From contig NZ_CP010835.1 of the NCBI RefSeq assembly GCF_001577775.1, forward strand, positions 310,001 to 374,000: DNA of 64,000 nt, read 5' to 3'. A model generated the notes under the pieces. It saw nothing but the letters and a program-made list of their open reading frames with translations. It was not told where the DNA came from and ran no database searches. The stretch comes from Pyrococcus kukulkanii. GTDB lineage: Archaea > Methanobacteriota_B > Thermococci > Thermococcales > Thermococcaceae. This document shows positions 34,791-44,441 of this stretch, one piece after another; within the stretch, counting starts at the first letter, position 1, and each line of letters begins with the position of its first letter. A program made the position numbers and the translations under genes.

Positions 34791-35543
34791 GTGGAGGAAG
34801 AGTTAGACATAAGGGAGTCACTGGCGAACAGCGAAAACCTCGATAAAATACTGATAATGGCCAAGTACGAGGAAGAGGTTTTGAAAAAGTTGATAGAGTT
34901 ACTAGATGATGATCTCTGGACCGTTGCAAAGAACGCCCTCTCCATAATCCTCGTCATAGCCAAGGGCAAGCCTGAGTTGTATGAACCCCTGATAAAGAAG
35001 CTGTTCGCGATGATAAAGAAGAGCGAGGCCATTCCACTAACCCAGGAAATAGCCAAAGCCTTTGGGCAGATAGCCAAGGAGAGGCCCGAGCTTATAAGGT
35101 CAATGATCCCAGTCCTCTTCGCCAATTACAGAATAGGGGACGCGAAGACGAAGATAAATGTGAGCTACGCCCTTGAGGAGATAGCGAGGGCCAATCCCGA
35201 GCTCATGGGGATAATAGCGAGGGACTTCGCCGAGATGCTCACCTCCAAGAGGAGGGAGGACAAGCTTGCCGCGTTGAACTTCATAGAGGCCATGGGTGAG
35301 AACAATTTCAAGTTCGTCAGCCCCTACCTCCCCAGGATAATAAGCCTGCTACACGACAGGGACGAGATAGTTAGGGCGAGCGCCGTTGAGGCCTTAGTTC
35401 ACTTGGCGACCTTAAACGATAAGCTCAGGAAGGTCATAATACGCAGGTTAGAAGAGTTCCAGGATCAGAGCAAGTTAGTCATGAAGACCGTTAGGGAAGG
35501 CCTTTCAAGGCTCACCCTTCTTGAGAGGTCTCAGCCTCAATGA
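34791..35543 (+). CDS. HEAT-repeat protein
   Basis: A 250-residue protein made of paired helices of the HEAT/Armadillo type (for example [36 protein letters not shown]). Such solenoids bind other proteins. The GTG start follows GTGTGAGAGG. It lies in the group of genes before the archaellum locus and overlaps the coiled-coil gene by 32 bp; a link with motility is only a neighbourhood guess. Confidence 0.75.
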   Translation: MEEELDIRESLANSENLDKILIMAKYEEEVLKKLIELLDDDLWTVAKNALSIILVIAKGKPELYEPLIKKLFAMIKKSEAIPLTQEIAKAFGQIAKERPELIRSMIPVLFANYRIGDAKTKINVSYALEEIARANPELMGIIARDFAEMLTSKRREDKLAALNFIEAMGENNFKFVSPYLPRIISLLHDRDEIVRASAVEALVHLATLNDKLRKVIIRRLEEFQDQSKLVMKTVREGLSRLTLLERSQPQ

Positions 35544-36492
35544 TCCCCTCTTCAACTAGCATCTTCACCGCCTGAGTAATCCTATCAAGCTCTTTCTTTA
35601 ACCTCTCGTTCTCCCTCTTCAACTCCTCGTTCTCCTTCATTAGGCTCTTGACGGTCTTCGCTAGTTCCTCGACTTTTGACCTTGGGATGTAGTTCCTCTC
35701 TATTATCCTGAGGGCCTCCTTTGGATCGTAGCTCCCGGTTATCTTCGCTAACCTAATCCTTATCTCCCTCAGCTCCTCTGCAAGCCTCCCGTACTCCTCC
35801 ACCTTCTTCTCTATGGCTTCCACCTCCTTGACCCCCTCCTGAAGCTTTGCGAGCTTCTCCCTTAGATCCTTGATTACCCTCTCCCTCGCCTCGAGCTTCC
35901 TTCTAAGCTCAACGTTCTCCCTGACTAGGGAGTCGTACTTAGCTATTATCTCCCTTATTACCTCCGGATTTACCGAATTCATCCTCTCCTCTAACTCTCC
36001 CAGCTTTTCCCTGACTATCTCCTCAAGCCTCTCCTCTATCCTCTCCCTGAGCCTCTTCTCTATGCTCTCCGCGACCTCCAGCGGATAGGAGAGCATCCTT
36101 TCCTCCATCTCCGTTATCCTCGGGAGGACCCTCTCGAGGTTTGAAACTACCAACGTTCTCCTGTCGAGTTCGTCAATTGCCTCCTTTAAGGATTCGATTT
36201 CCTTCTCTATCCTCTTGAAGTTGTTGTCTGTATCTGTCTTTAGTGCGTCAAGCTTTGAGAATAGGGAGTAGATCTTCTCCCTCACGTCATCTATATCTTG
36301 GTTTATCTCCCTCTTCATGGCAACCAAAGCTGCTAGGGCAAGGATCGAGTAATCTCCAAGCCTCTCCGAGTCAGCTAATGCACTCTTAACGCTCTCCCAC
36401 TCCTTTAGCTCCTTCAGCCCCTCGACTACCTCTGGATAGTGCTCTTGAAAGAACGCCCAGTTTGCCCTCTCCTCCTTCTTGCCGCCGAACAT
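35512..36492 (-). CDS. Coiled-coil protein
   Basis: About 326 residues. An N-terminal globular part ([18 protein letters not shown], ending near 65) is followed by long heptad-rich coiled coils (about 65-300) and a small helical end ([15 protein letters not shown]). GGAGAGATT before ATG 36492 supports this start over ATG 36504. It is not a known SMC; no ATPase motif is present. Located just before the archaellum locus on the other strand. Confidence 0.7.
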   Translation of the reverse strand: MFGGKKEERANWAFFQEHYPEVVEGLKELKEWESVKSALADSERLGDYSILALAALVAMKREINQDIDDVREKIYSLFSKLDALKTDTDNNFKRIEKEIESLKEAIDELDRRTLVVSNLERVLPRITEMEERMLSYPLEVAESIEKRLRERIEERLEEIVREKLGELEERMNSVNPEVIREIIAKYDSLVRENVELRRKLEARERVIKDLREKLAKLQEGVKEVEAIEKKVEEYGRLAEELREIRIRLAKITGSYDPKEALRIIERNYIPRSKVEELAKTVKSLMKENEELKRENERLKKELDRITQAVKMLVEEGIIEAETSQEG

Positions 36493-36631
36493 AATCTCTC
36501 CCATTGTAGATAGGCCAATGTCCTATTTAAGGCTTCCCTGGGGTATCTGCTAATTATCCCATAACTTGTTAATATGTCCTGCAATTGTAAAATATTCAAT
36601 AGTGCTGCGAAACCTTTATTAGTTTTGCAGT

Positions 36632-36646
36632 CGTTATAGTATAACG
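36632..36646. promoter_or_regulatory. 15-bp palindrome before the EarA-like regulator gene
   Basis: CGTTATA-G-TATAACG is a perfect palindrome with a one-base centre, 38 bp before GTG 36684. A TATA-like TTTATTAG lies at 36615-36622, so the palindrome covers the expected transcription start. Autoregulation of the winged-helix gene is possible. Confidence 0.4.
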
Positions 36647-36683
36647 GTAAAGATAACCCAATAACGTAACACGGTGGTGCCCA

Positions 36684-37010
36684 GTGCCGCCAGTGATAGA
36701 TCCTCACGTTCTCAGGTCTTTGCACAGGAGCGAGCTCAGGAGAAGGATACTCCAGTATCTGTACGAGATTTATCCCTCCGCGACTTATCTGAGCGAGATA
36801 GCTAGGGTAGTTGGTTCCGATCCCTCTAACGTTAGGGGTGCCCTCGTTGGTTTGGGCAATCGTTATAACGGTGAGAGCTCCCTGGTCTATTTGGGACTGG
36901 TTGAGGAGATCGTTAATAACGGCTTCAAGTACTACCGCCTAACCGAGTACGGGAAGAAGGTTGTTGAGATGCTCAAGGACTACCAGGCCTACTACAGGAA
37001 GTTCATGTGA
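36684..37010 (+). CDS. earA: Winged-helix regulator, EarA-like (archaellum regulator)
   Basis: A 108-residue winged-helix protein (ELRRRILQYLYEIYPSATYL, SEIARVVGSDPSNVRGALVG). It matches the size and position expected for euryarchaeal archaellum regulator A, which activates the fla/arl operon in Methanococcus and is conserved in Thermococcales. GTG 36684 has GGTGGTG five bases upstream. Two TACATA boxes, the motif reported for EarA, lie before the archaellins (38009-38026). The symbol rests on context and recall. Confidence 0.7.
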   Translation: MPPVIDPHVLRSLHRSELRRRILQYLYEIYPSATYLSEIARVVGSDPSNVRGALVGLGNRYNGESSLVYLGLVEEIVNNGFKYYRLTEYGKKVVEMLKDYQAYYRKFM

Positions 37011-37019
37011 GGTGGTAGC

Positions 37020-37985
37020 ATGGGGAGGACTGAAGAGCTAATCAAGGTCATCGATACCAACATAAACCACATGATTAGCCTAAGCGTCCTCCACTTAGCT
37101 CAATTGGGTATAAAGTACGGGATATTCAAGATAGTCGCAGGGAGGCCGAGCTATTCTGAGTTGCTCTCCCAGATAGGGGTTCCCAACAAGCCCCTCCTAA
37201 AGAGGCTGGTTGAGCACCTGAAGGGCCTCGGTATCATCGAGGAAACTCCAAACAGCTTAATACTAAACGGCTTCTCCTACGAGCTGAAGTTTCCGAAAGA
37301 GGAGTACATGCTTCTCCTCCCGGACTGGATCCCGATATTCGAGGAGATCTACAAGATGGTCGACTTCGCGCTGATTTCTCCAGATCACCCTTACGTGCTT
37401 ATGGACTTCGATAAGGACGCTGACTTCTGGGACATGAGGCTGTCATCATCCTTCCACTCCGCGTACAGGGAGCTCGTGCTCAGGCTGACCGGGCTTAAAG
37501 AGGGTAGCTACGTCCTCGACCTTGGTTGCGGCTCGGTTTCACCGGCCTACTTCGGAAGGTTCATAGGTGAGGACGGGAGGTACCTCGGTGTGGACTATTC
37601 GCCGGCTTTGCTTGAGATTGCAAGGGCAAGGGTAGAGAAGATGAACCTTCCCGTTGAGTTGAAGGAGATGGATGTAGGCTTGATAAAGCCGAGGACATCA
37701 TATGATGTGGCTATAATGACGTTTACCATGGAGTACTTAACCAACAGGAGGGAAGTCCTGAGGAAGGTCATGGACAGCTTGAACTCGGGTGGGAAGCTCG
37801 TAGTTGTGGACGCCTTCAGGGACGAGTTCAAGAACGTTGAGGCGTTGGAGTTCTTCGAGGGGCTAAACGATTCCTTCGTTGGCTTCCCGAGCAGGGCTGA
37901 GGTTAAGGAGTACATCCTTGGGGAGGGATTCGACGCGAGCTTTGAAGAGCACGGCAAATCGGTTCTCGTGGTCAAGAAGCTTTAG
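37020..37985 (+). CDS. SAM-dependent methyltransferase with N-terminal winged helix
   Basis: A 321-residue protein. The first 100 residues resemble the dimerisation/winged-helix domain of O-methyltransferases; the class I Rossmann domain begins with VLDLGCGS near 168, followed by [12 protein letters not shown]. It may methylate a small molecule or a protein. GGTGGTAGC gives the start, nine bases after the regulator stop, so they are one transcript. A T run at 37992-37997 ends it before the archaellin promoter. Confidence 0.85.
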   Translation: MGRTEELIKVIDTNINHMISLSVLHLAQLGIKYGIFKIVAGRPSYSELLSQIGVPNKPLLKRLVEHLKGLGIIEETPNSLILNGFSYELKFPKEEYMLLLPDWIPIFEEIYKMVDFALISPDHPYVLMDFDKDADFWDMRLSSSFHSAYRELVLRLTGLKEGSYVLDLGCGSVSPAYFGRFIGEDGRYLGVDYSPALLEIARARVEKMNLPVELKEMDVGLIKPRTSYDVAIMTFTMEYLTNRREVLRKVMDSLNSGGKLVVVDAFRDEFKNVEALEFFEGLNDSFVGFPSRAEVKEYILGEGFDASFEEHGKSVLVVKKL

Positions 37986-38003
37986 GGCTTTCTTTTTTGT
38001 TGT

Positions 38004-38078
38004 GCACCTACATATGCACCTACATAAGCACTTCAATTTTTACAAGCACTTCCACACGCAAAAAATCGCTTTATATCC
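38004..38078 (+). promoter_or_regulatory. Archaellum operon promoter with TACATA activator boxes
   Basis: A 12-bp tandem repeat GCACCTACATA(T/A) occupies 38004-38015 and 38016-38027; each copy holds TACATA (38009-38014 and 38021-38026). The weaker GCACTTC element recurs at 38028 and 38046. BRE-like AAAAATCG (38061-38068) and TATA box TTTATATCC (38070-38078) follow. TACATA is the box bound by EarA upstream of the BRE in Methanococcus. Confidence 0.65.
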
Positions 38079-38125
38079 AGCTAATTTTAGAGATTATTGA
38101 AAAAATTCCAAGGGGGTGCGTGGTA

Positions 38126-38788
38126 GTGGCAAGAAGGGGTGCAGTGGGTATTGGTACACTTATAGTGTTCATTGCTATGGTGTTGGTGGCTGCAGTTGCT
38201 GCAGCAGTGCTCATTAACACTTCAGGATACCTCCAGCAGAAGGCTTCAAGCACGGGTAGGGCAAGTACTCAGCAGGTTGCTAGTGGTATACAGGTCGAGA
38301 GAATTGTCGGTAAAGCTAATGGGAGCCTTGAATACATTCAGCAGTTGGCAATTTATGTCACGCCAAATGCCGGATCAGCAGGCATTGATCTAAAGAACAC
38401 AAAGATCGTACTTAGCAATGGTACAGTTGAGGCAGTTTTAATGTACAATACTACAGCTGGCGCGTTTACTAATGGACCAGTATCTAACGTCTTTAGTACA
38501 GACCTTGATGCTTGGAAGAACATTACACAGAACAAGACTAACTATGGAATAATTGTGATTCAAGATGCTGACAGTAGCTTAAGTAAAGATTACCCAACAC
38601 TTAACCAAGGGGATATAGTAGTTCTAACAGTTAAAGTTGGAACTGACGACAATACAGGAGTCTTTGGATATGGTATCCCACCAGGAAAGAAAGTCACTGG
38701 TGAGGTGGTTCCAGAGTTTGGTGCTCCAGGAGTTATAGAATTTACAACACCTTCAACTTATACAGAGCAAGTTATGGAGCTTCAGTGA
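38126..38788 (+). CDS. arlB1: Archaellin 1 (flagellin)
   Basis: About 220 residues. A very short class III signal peptide (MARRG) is followed by the cleavage site and the hydrophobic assembly helix [19 protein letters not shown]. The outer domain carries about five N-glycosylation sequons (NGS, NGT, NTT, NIT, NKT). The frame is open upstream, but GTG 38126 with GGGGTG at 38112-38117 gives a leader like the other three. It is the first archaellin after the promoter. Confidence 0.92.
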   Translation: MARRGAVGIGTLIVFIAMVLVAAVAAAVLINTSGYLQQKASSTGRASTQQVASGIQVERIVGKANGSLEYIQQLAIYVTPNAGSAGIDLKNTKIVLSNGTVEAVLMYNTTAGAFTNGPVSNVFSTDLDAWKNITQNKTNYGIIVIQDADSSLSKDYPTLNQGDIVVLTVKVGTDDNTGVFGYGIPPGKKVTGEVVPEFGAPGVIEFTTPSTYTEQVMELQ

Positions 38789-38827
38789 TTTCCTTTCCAA
38801 ATTTATTTTTAAGAAGGAGGTGAGGGT

Positions 38828-39472
38828 ATGAGGAGAGGTGCGGTTGGTATTGGGACCCTCATAGTGTTCATTGCTATGGTGTTGGTTGCTGCAGTAGCGG
38901 CAGCAGTACTCATCAACACCTCAGGCTACCTACAGCAAAAGAGTCAAGCGACAGGTAGAGAGACAACACAAGAAGTAGCTAGTGGTATAAAGATAATGGG
39001 TGTTGTAGGATACGCCGAAAAGAACGCAGATGGAACTTTCACCAACATAACTAAACTGGCTATCTATGTCACGCCAAATGCAGGTTCAACAGGTATTGAT
39101 CTCAGGAAAGTTAGAATAATTCTCTCAAACGACAAAATTGAAGCAACTCTCAAGTATAACTCAAGTGTTTACACAAATAACCCGGTTTCAGATGTATTTA
39201 GCGCAGTAGATTGGTCGGCCCTTAAGGCCACAGGGTTTGGAATAATAGTTATTCAAGACAGTGACGGATCAGTCAAGCAAACATATCCGACACTTAATAC
39301 TGGTGACATTGTCGTCCTTGCTGTTAATGCGAGTGCTGTGTTTAGTGATACTAATGGAATACCTCCAGGAACAAGGATAACTGGGGAAGTTGTTCCAGAA
39401 TTCGGTGCTCCTGGAGTCATTGAGTTTACAACCCCAAGCACTTACACTGAAAGTGTCATGGAGCTTCAGTGA
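38828..39472 (+). CDS. arlB2: Archaellin 2 (flagellin)
   Basis: A 214-residue archaellin with leader MRRG and assembly helix [19 protein letters not shown]. Sequons NIT, NSS and NAS occur in the outer domain. The C-terminus ([21 protein letters not shown]) is shared with archaellin 1, so these two form the closest pair. GGAGGTGAGGGT precedes the ATG. Confidence 0.94.
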   Translation: MRRGAVGIGTLIVFIAMVLVAAVAAAVLINTSGYLQQKSQATGRETTQEVASGIKIMGVVGYAEKNADGTFTNITKLAIYVTPNAGSTGIDLRKVRIILSNDKIEATLKYNSSVYTNNPVSDVFSAVDWSALKATGFGIIVIQDSDGSVKQTYPTLNTGDIVVLAVNASAVFSDTNGIPPGTRITGEVVPEFGAPGVIEFTTPSTYTESVMELQ

Positions 39473-39527
39473 TTTCTCTTCCTGCTTTCCATCTTTAGCT
39501 CTTTAATAATTTTTAGGAGGTGATAGA

Positions 39528-40187
39528 GTGAAGAAGGGAGCGATAGGCATTGGCACGCTGATAGTCTTCATCGCAATGGTGCTAGTAGCTGCAGTAGCTG
39601 CAGGGGTTATCATCGGTACAGCAGGTTACTTGCAACAGAAAGCCCAAGCTGCAGGAAGACAAACAACGCAAGAAGTAGCAAGCGGAATCAAGATCATCAA
39701 CATCTACGGCTATATTAACACAACTCCTCCAAGCAATGGGACAATTGTTAGGATGGCAATAGTCATAACGCCTAATGCAGGATCCTCTGGAATTGACTTG
39801 AGCAACGTCAAGATCGTGCTTAGTGACGGTGCAAAGCTTGCAGTCTACAACTATAGTGGAATACTATACAGGGGCAGAATACTTGATCTCTTCAATGGAA
39901 CCAACGAGACCAGTGAAATATGGGACAAGTTAGCCACTGGTGAGTTTGCGATTGCAGTAATAAACGACATCGGTGCAAAGATGGAAGATAACCATCCAAC
40001 ATTGGAGTGGGGTGACACGGTGGCATTGCTGATAAAGACTGATGATGTCTTCAACTATAGCGGGAAACCAGGAATTGGACCATCAACGAAGATCGTTGGA
40101 AAGGTAATTCCTGAGGCGGGAGCTGCAGGTGTCATTGACTTCACGACACCACCAACGTTTGGATATAACGTGTTAGAACTGCAGTGA
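39528..40187 (+). CDS. arlB3: Archaellin 3 (flagellin)
   Basis: A 219-residue archaellin starting with GTG (MKKG leader) after AGGAGGTGATAGA. The assembly helix is [20 protein letters not shown]. Six sequons (two NYS, NTT, two NGT, NET) give heavy predicted N-glycosylation. The C-terminus ([22 protein letters not shown]-like) differs from the first two. It sits 55 bp after archaellin 2. Confidence 0.93.
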   Translation: MKKGAIGIGTLIVFIAMVLVAAVAAGVIIGTAGYLQQKAQAAGRQTTQEVASGIKIINIYGYINTTPPSNGTIVRMAIVITPNAGSSGIDLSNVKIVLSDGAKLAVYNYSGILYRGRILDLFNGTNETSEIWDKLATGEFAIAVINDIGAKMEDNHPTLEWGDTVALLIKTDDVFNYSGKPGIGPSTKIVGKVIPEAGAAGVIDFTTPPTFGYNVLELQ

Positions 40188-40198
40188 GGTGATGTAAG

Positions 40199-40978
40199 AT
40201 GAGGAGGGGTGCGATTGGAATTGGCACGCTCATCGTCTTCATTGCAATGGTGCTAGTGGCTGCAGTAGCTGCAGGAGTTCTAATAGCAACGAGCGGTTAC
40301 CTCCAACAGAAGGCAATGGCTACTGGTAGGCAGACCACCCAAGAAGTAGCAAGCGGAATCAAGGTCATGAACGTCTACGGTTACATCAACGGAACACCTC
40401 CAGGGGCTCATAACATAACTAGGCTTGTGATATACGTAGCACCAAACGCTGGAAGTGGAGGCATTGACCTTGCTCATGTAAGGATTGTCCTAAGTAATGG
40501 AGAGCAAATGGCAGTGTATAGGTACTACAGTGGTGATGAAGATTCAAAAGTCATGAACGGTACTTATGTCCACTACTGGGGTGACATAGCTGATATATTT
40601 GCATACAATGAGAACCTTGAACCCTACGGTTCAACTAACATAACTACTTGGAACACAAACGAGAGTATTGAAGCCGTATGGGAGAATCTGTACCTTGCCT
40701 ACAAGAACTATTCAAAGATAGTCTTTGGAGTTGCTGCGGTTAAGGACAGTGATGACAGCTTAAAAGATGCAGAACACCCTACCCTAAGCTGGGGAGACAT
40801 GGCAGCTTTAATGCTATGGCTTATGCCATTCGACGACAATGACAATCCAAGCGATGGGTTTGGATTTCCACCAGGGACTAAGGTAGTAGGCAAGGTAATT
40901 CCAGAGAACGGCGCAGCTGGAGTTATAGACTTCACGACTCCATCAACTTACACACAGAACATAATGGAGCTACAGTGA
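40199..40978 (+). CDS. arlB4: Archaellin 4 (flagellin), larger outer domain
   Basis: A 259-residue archaellin with leader MRRG and helix [20 protein letters not shown]. It is about 40 residues longer than the others because of an insertion in the outer domain (around 110-165, rich in Y, N and E). Sequons include NGT, NIT, NES and NYS. It is separated from archaellin 3 by only 11 bases, and arlC follows immediately. Confidence 0.93.
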   Translation: MRRGAIGIGTLIVFIAMVLVAAVAAGVLIATSGYLQQKAMATGRQTTQEVASGIKVMNVYGYINGTPPGAHNITRLVIYVAPNAGSGGIDLAHVRIVLSNGEQMAVYRYYSGDEDSKVMNGTYVHYWGDIADIFAYNENLEPYGSTNITTWNTNESIEAVWENLYLAYKNYSKIVFGVAAVKDSDDSLKDAEHPTLSWGDMAALMLWLMPFDDNDNPSDGFGFPPGTKVVGKVIPENGAAGVIDFTTPSTYTQNIMELQ

Positions 40979-40988
40979 GGTGGGGTCT

Positions 40989-41471
40989 ATGGCCCTTGAG
41001 TTCCTTTCATCTTTATTCAAGAAGAAAAAGAAGGAGGAAACAACGACTGAAGAGACCTTCGAGGAGGTAACCGTTGAAGAACTAGAGGAGAGGGTTGAGA
41101 ACAGGGAGCAGGAGGAACAAATAAGCCAGATAATGGAGAGGCTCAACGAGATCGAGAACGACCTACCGAGGGTGAAGATAAGCATCGACAACGTAAAGAA
41201 GCAGATCCAGGAGCTCAGGGAGGAAATAGAGAGGCTCGACAAGACGATAAAGGATATCATGATGCTCTACGAAGTAGTTTCCCAGGAGATCAACCCCTTC
41301 AAGGAGCAACTAAGTCAGGAGTCATCACTGAGCAGTGAGATACAGGAGCTCAAGAAGCAGATTGACGAGCTAAAGATGGAGCTCGCCAAGGTCAAGAACG
41401 ACATAAAGGTGCTCGCGGGTTATGGTGTTGATATAGACTCGATCTTGTATGAAGTCCTCGCGGAGGTGTGA
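40989..41471 (+). CDS. arlC: Archaellum protein ArlC
   Basis: About 160 residues: a lysine-rich N-terminus, an acidic stretch and a coiled coil (about 40-150). ArlC belongs to the cytoplasmic ring-like complex that links the archaellum motor to the chemotaxis adaptor. ATG 40989 has GGTGGGG upstream. The order arlB-arlC-arlD is the usual euryarchaeal one. Confidence 0.88.
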   Translation: MALEFLSSLFKKKKKEETTTEETFEEVTVEELEERVENREQEEQISQIMERLNEIENDLPRVKISIDNVKKQIQELREEIERLDKTIKDIMMLYEVVSQEINPFKEQLSQESSLSSEIQELKKQIDELKMELAKVKNDIKVLAGYGVDIDSILYEVLAEV

Positions 41472-41474
41472 TGT

Positions 41475-42725
41475 ATGGAGGTCGGCTACGTCACGGATGC
41501 AGAGATCAATGCAAAGCTATCTGAACTTAAGGGCAAGGTTCCCAGCGTCGTCATTGAAGAGCTGAGGGAGAAGCTAATGGCCAAGAAGGATTCCCTAACC
41601 CCACAGCAACTTGACGAGATAATCAAGAGGGTTCTTGATGCCTACGGAAGCCAGGCTGCAAAGTACGAGCAGATAAGCAAGAGGGTTGATGAGCTCGGCA
41701 AGAAGCTTAGTGATCTGAGTGCTCAGCTCGCGAGGCTTGTTGAGGCTTTAGAGGAGAAGAAGTTTGCCGTCCACGAGAAGAAGGCCGAAGCTGTTGCCGA
41801 GAAGGCAGCTGAAGTTAGTGAGAAAATCGAGAGAATTGAGGAGTTGCTCGAGGAGAAGCCCAAGGAGGAAAAGGTCCCCAGGGAGGTAACTGAGAAGATT
41901 GAAGAGTTACATGAGAAGCTTGAGAAGCTCGAGGCCAAAATAGCTGGAGAGAAAATTGAGGAGGCAAAGGCCAAGGTTGAGGAGCTCGAGGAGAAGATTG
42001 AGAAGGGGGAGGAGGTCAAGCCCGAGGAAGTTGAGGAGTTGCATGAGAAGATTGAGGAGCTTGAGGCTGAAGCTGAAAAGCCCGCTGAAGAGGAGATCAA
42101 GGTTGAGGAAGTTAAGCCCGAGGAAGTTGTTGTAGAGGAAGAAGCCAAGCCTGAAGAAGTTGTTGAAAAAGAGGAAGTTGTTGAGGAAGTTAAGCCCGAG
42201 GAAATTGAAGAGGTAACTCCTGAAGAAGTTGTTGAAGAAGTTGAGGAAATTCCCGCTCATCCTGAAGAAGAAAAAGTTGAGGAGGGTGGTGTTGAGATGG
42301 CCGAAAAGATGAAGATCCCGGAGGACATCGCGAGCATCCTCTTCGAGGAAGAGCCCAAGAAGGCAAGGCTTGAGGAAATACCTGAGGATGTAGTTTCCAT
42401 AATGATAGCACTCAAGTGGCTCGGCTTCCTCATAGACAGGGTCGGCATGCAGAACCTTGAGAAGGTCCTCGAGTTCTACTACGAGATCGGCTGGATAAGC
42501 GAGAAAGTCCTTAACCAGCTCCTCAGGTTCGCAAGAGGAACCAGGCCACACCACAGGGATCCTGAATGGAAGCCCGCTGAGAAGCTTACCGTTCAGGATC
42601 ACCTAATAAGCCTGCTGTTCATCGAGAGGCTTAGGGGTCTAAGGATTACGAGGGACGTCCTCGACAAGCTTGAAAGGGAAGTCAAGATGCTAGAAAAAAC
42701 CTTGGATGAGTTCTACGGTGTCTGA
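41475..42725 (+). CDS. arlD: Archaellum protein ArlD (ArlD/E domain) with acidic repeats
   Basis: A 416-residue protein. An N-terminal helical part (1-95), a charged coiled coil, an extremely acidic repetitive linker (about 205-275, built of variations of EEVKPEEVVEE) and a conserved C-terminal ArlD/E domain (about 280-416; ILLALKWLGFLIDRVG-like, WKPAEKLTVQDHLISLLFIE) can be seen. It acts with ArlC in switching between motor and chemotaxis. Only the C-terminal domain is typical; the linker is unusually long. Confidence 0.88.
   Translation: MEVGYVTDAEINAKLSELKGKVPSVVIEELREKLMAKKDSLTPQQLDEIIKRVLDAYGSQAAKYEQISKRVDELGKKLSDLSAQLARLVEALEEKKFAVHEKKAEAVAEKAAEVSEKIERIEELLEEKPKEEKVPREVTEKIEELHEKLEKLEAKIAGEKIEEAKAKVEELEEKIEKGEEVKPEEVEELHEKIEELEAEAEKPAEEEIKVEEVKPEEVVVEEEAKPEEVVEKEEVVEEVKPEEIEEVTPEEVVEEVEEIPAHPEEEKVEEGGVEMAEKMKIPEDIASILFEEEPKKARLEEIPEDVVSIMIALKWLGFLIDRVGMQNLEKVLEFYYEIGWISEKVLNQLLRFARGTRPHHRDPEWKPAEKLTVQDHLISLLFIERLRGLRITRDVLDKLEREVKMLEKTLDEFYGV
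42099..42290 (+). repeat. Acidic KPEEV-type coding repeats within arlD
   Basis: Short degenerate repeats of GAGGAAGTTAAGCCCGAGGAAGT occur several times in tandem and encode imperfect EVKPEEV units, almost without hydrophobic residues other than valine. Such tracts vary in length by replication slippage or recombination. Confidence 0.6.
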
Positions 42726-42740
42726 CTGGAGGGATTACTA

Positions 42741-43214
42741 TTGGGGTTCAGCGTTTCAGCGAGTGCAGCGATAGTCTTTATATCTTTTTTAATCGCGATA
42801 GGAACCCTTTACACAGCGTGGGACAACACCTACAGTGAGGTTCAAGCCGCTAGAGAGTTTTGGTATTCCCTCAAGCTTTCCCAGTTAAATTTTAAGATTG
42901 GGGATGTTTCGGTTTCCCCCTCTACAAATAATAGTAATGTTGACCTTACTTTCAAGTTCCTGGGTCAGACTATTCCTGGGAGGGTTGATATCTTACATAA
43001 CGGGACTTACGTTGATTCCACCGATCTCGACTATCTGATACCTGGCAACGATTACACCGTTACAATATCTGGTGGTGCCGATACGAGTGGTAGCTTAAAT
43101 CAGGTTGTTTTGGCCTTTGATAACGGTTGCCTCCTCATAGTCACTTATCATTACAATGGTACCGATTACGTTGTTGACTCTAGCTCAACCCAGTGCCCAG
43201 TGGAGGTGAGCTGA
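42741..43214 (+). CDS. arlF: Archaellum stator protein ArlF
   Basis: A 157-residue protein with one N-terminal transmembrane helix (SASAAIVFISFLIAIGTLYT) and a beta-sandwich outer domain. ArlF and ArlG form the stator attached to the S-layer. It begins with TTG, 15 bases after the arlD stop, with GGAGGGATTACT upstream. Confidence 0.88.
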   Translation: MGFSVSASAAIVFISFLIAIGTLYTAWDNTYSEVQAAREFWYSLKLSQLNFKIGDVSVSPSTNNSNVDLTFKFLGQTIPGRVDILHNGTYVDSTDLDYLIPGNDYTVTISGGADTSGSLNQVVLAFDNGCLLIVTYHYNGTDYVVDSSSTQCPVEVS

Positions 43215-43697
43215 ATGGCTGCAGGTGGACCAGCGAGTGAGCTCATCATGTTCATCGTTGCAGTGATAATAGCGGGTAGTGTGGCCGGTGCCCTAGCTTA
43301 TGTCACCAACGACATAGCCAACAGCATGAAGGTCAAGGGTGCTGACCTTGCCGACCAACTTCGCATCGACTTTGCAATAATCAATGATCCTAACGCGGTA
43401 GTTGAAGAAGGGACAGGTCCTTATTATTACACGTTTTACATCAAGAACATAGGCCAAGAGCCAATTTCATTCAACGCCGAGTCAATTCAGGTTTTCATAG
43501 ACGGTAACCTGGTCCCCTCCTCAAACCTCACTTTTACTGATACCGCTGGAAATGCGATAACCAGCCTTCAGCCATACCAAGTGGGCATCATCAAAGTTAC
43601 CCTGGGAACGGCATTGAATACCACAGTCTCACACAGGATCCAGGTGGTGCTTGAGAACGGTAAGAAGAGGGTCCTGATATTCAGGGTCAAGAGTTAA
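43215..43697 (+). CDS. arlG: Archaellum stator protein ArlG
   Basis: A 160-residue protein with an N-terminal membrane helix (ELIMFIVAVIIAGSVAGALA) and a beta-sandwich domain. It forms filaments capped by ArlF. Starts with ATG immediately after the arlF stop; GAGGTGAGCTGA provides the binding site. Confidence 0.9.
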   Translation: MAAGGPASELIMFIVAVIIAGSVAGALAYVTNDIANSMKVKGADLADQLRIDFAIINDPNAVVEEGTGPYYYTFYIKNIGQEPISFNAESIQVFIDGNLVPSSNLTFTDTAGNAITSLQPYQVGIIKVTLGTALNTTVSHRIQVVLENGKKRVLIFRVKS

Positions 43698-43722
43698 AAT
43701 CAGTAACCTGGGGGTGATCATC

Positions 43723-44421
43723 TTGGTCGAGGAGCTGCTAAGGATCGACCTAAAGGGCGATGAGCTTCACAGGAGGCTTGGCGGTGGCATTCCCGCGGGT
43801 ACAATAATGCTTATTGAGGGGGACAGGGGGACTGGGAAGTCAATCCTCTCCCAGAGGCTCCTTTATGGTTTCCTGATGAACGGCTACACCGCAAGTTACA
43901 TCTCCTCCCAGTATACAACCGTAGAGTATGTCAAGCAGATGATGTCAATTAGCTATGATGTAATCCCTTTCCTCATAAGGAAAAAGCTAGTTTTCGTCTC
44001 GCTATACCCTTTACTTAGTGGTGTGAGCGAGGAGAGGAAGTTCCTAAGTAGGTTGTTGGGCGAGCCAAGGTTGTGGGAACAGGATATTGTCGTTATAGAT
44101 TCATTCTCATCTGTGCTTTCGCGAGAGCAGGAAGTTAGGAGCGTCAGGAACTTCCTCATGTACATAAAAAGGCTCTCAAGTTTGGGGAAGGTCATAGTCC
44201 TCACGGCAAATCCAGAAGAGCTCCCCAGGGACATCCTTTTCCTCCTTGAAGAGGCATCAACCCTCCTTATGCGCCTTAATGTTAGGGTCTTTGGCGGCGA
44301 CCTGAAGAATTCAGCAACGATAGTCAAGTACAACAACGCCAAGGGGGTATTCCAAAAGATTATACCCTTCAGGGTTGAACCTAAGGTAGGGCTCGTGGTT
44401 GAGATTGCGGCCGTGGTGTGA
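43723..44421 (+). CDS. arlH: Archaellum motor regulator ArlH (KaiC-like)
   Basis: About 232 residues of the RecA/KaiC fold. Walker A GDRGTGKS is at 33-40 and Walker B VVIDSFSS near 125. ArlH binds ArlI and controls assembly of the motor by its nucleotide state. GGGGGTGATCATC is a near perfect ribosome binding site, which makes TTG 43723 the start. Confidence 0.92.
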   Translation: MVEELLRIDLKGDELHRRLGGGIPAGTIMLIEGDRGTGKSILSQRLLYGFLMNGYTASYISSQYTTVEYVKQMMSISYDVIPFLIRKKLVFVSLYPLLSGVSEERKFLSRLLGEPRLWEQDIVVIDSFSSVLSREQEVRSVRNFLMYIKRLSSLGKVIVLTANPEELPRDILFLLEEASTLLMRLNVRVFGGDLKNSATIVKYNNAKGVFQKIIPFRVEPKVGLVVEIAAVV

Positions 44422-44441
44422 AGCGAGAGGGGGTGGTGAGG

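Noticed and set aside
41907-42602. Long open frame of 231 codons on the minus strand of arlD
   Set aside because: It is antisense to the acidic repeats; the leucine/asparagine/phenylalanine-rich product is a mirror of GAG/GAA-rich codons, and there is no ribosome binding site.
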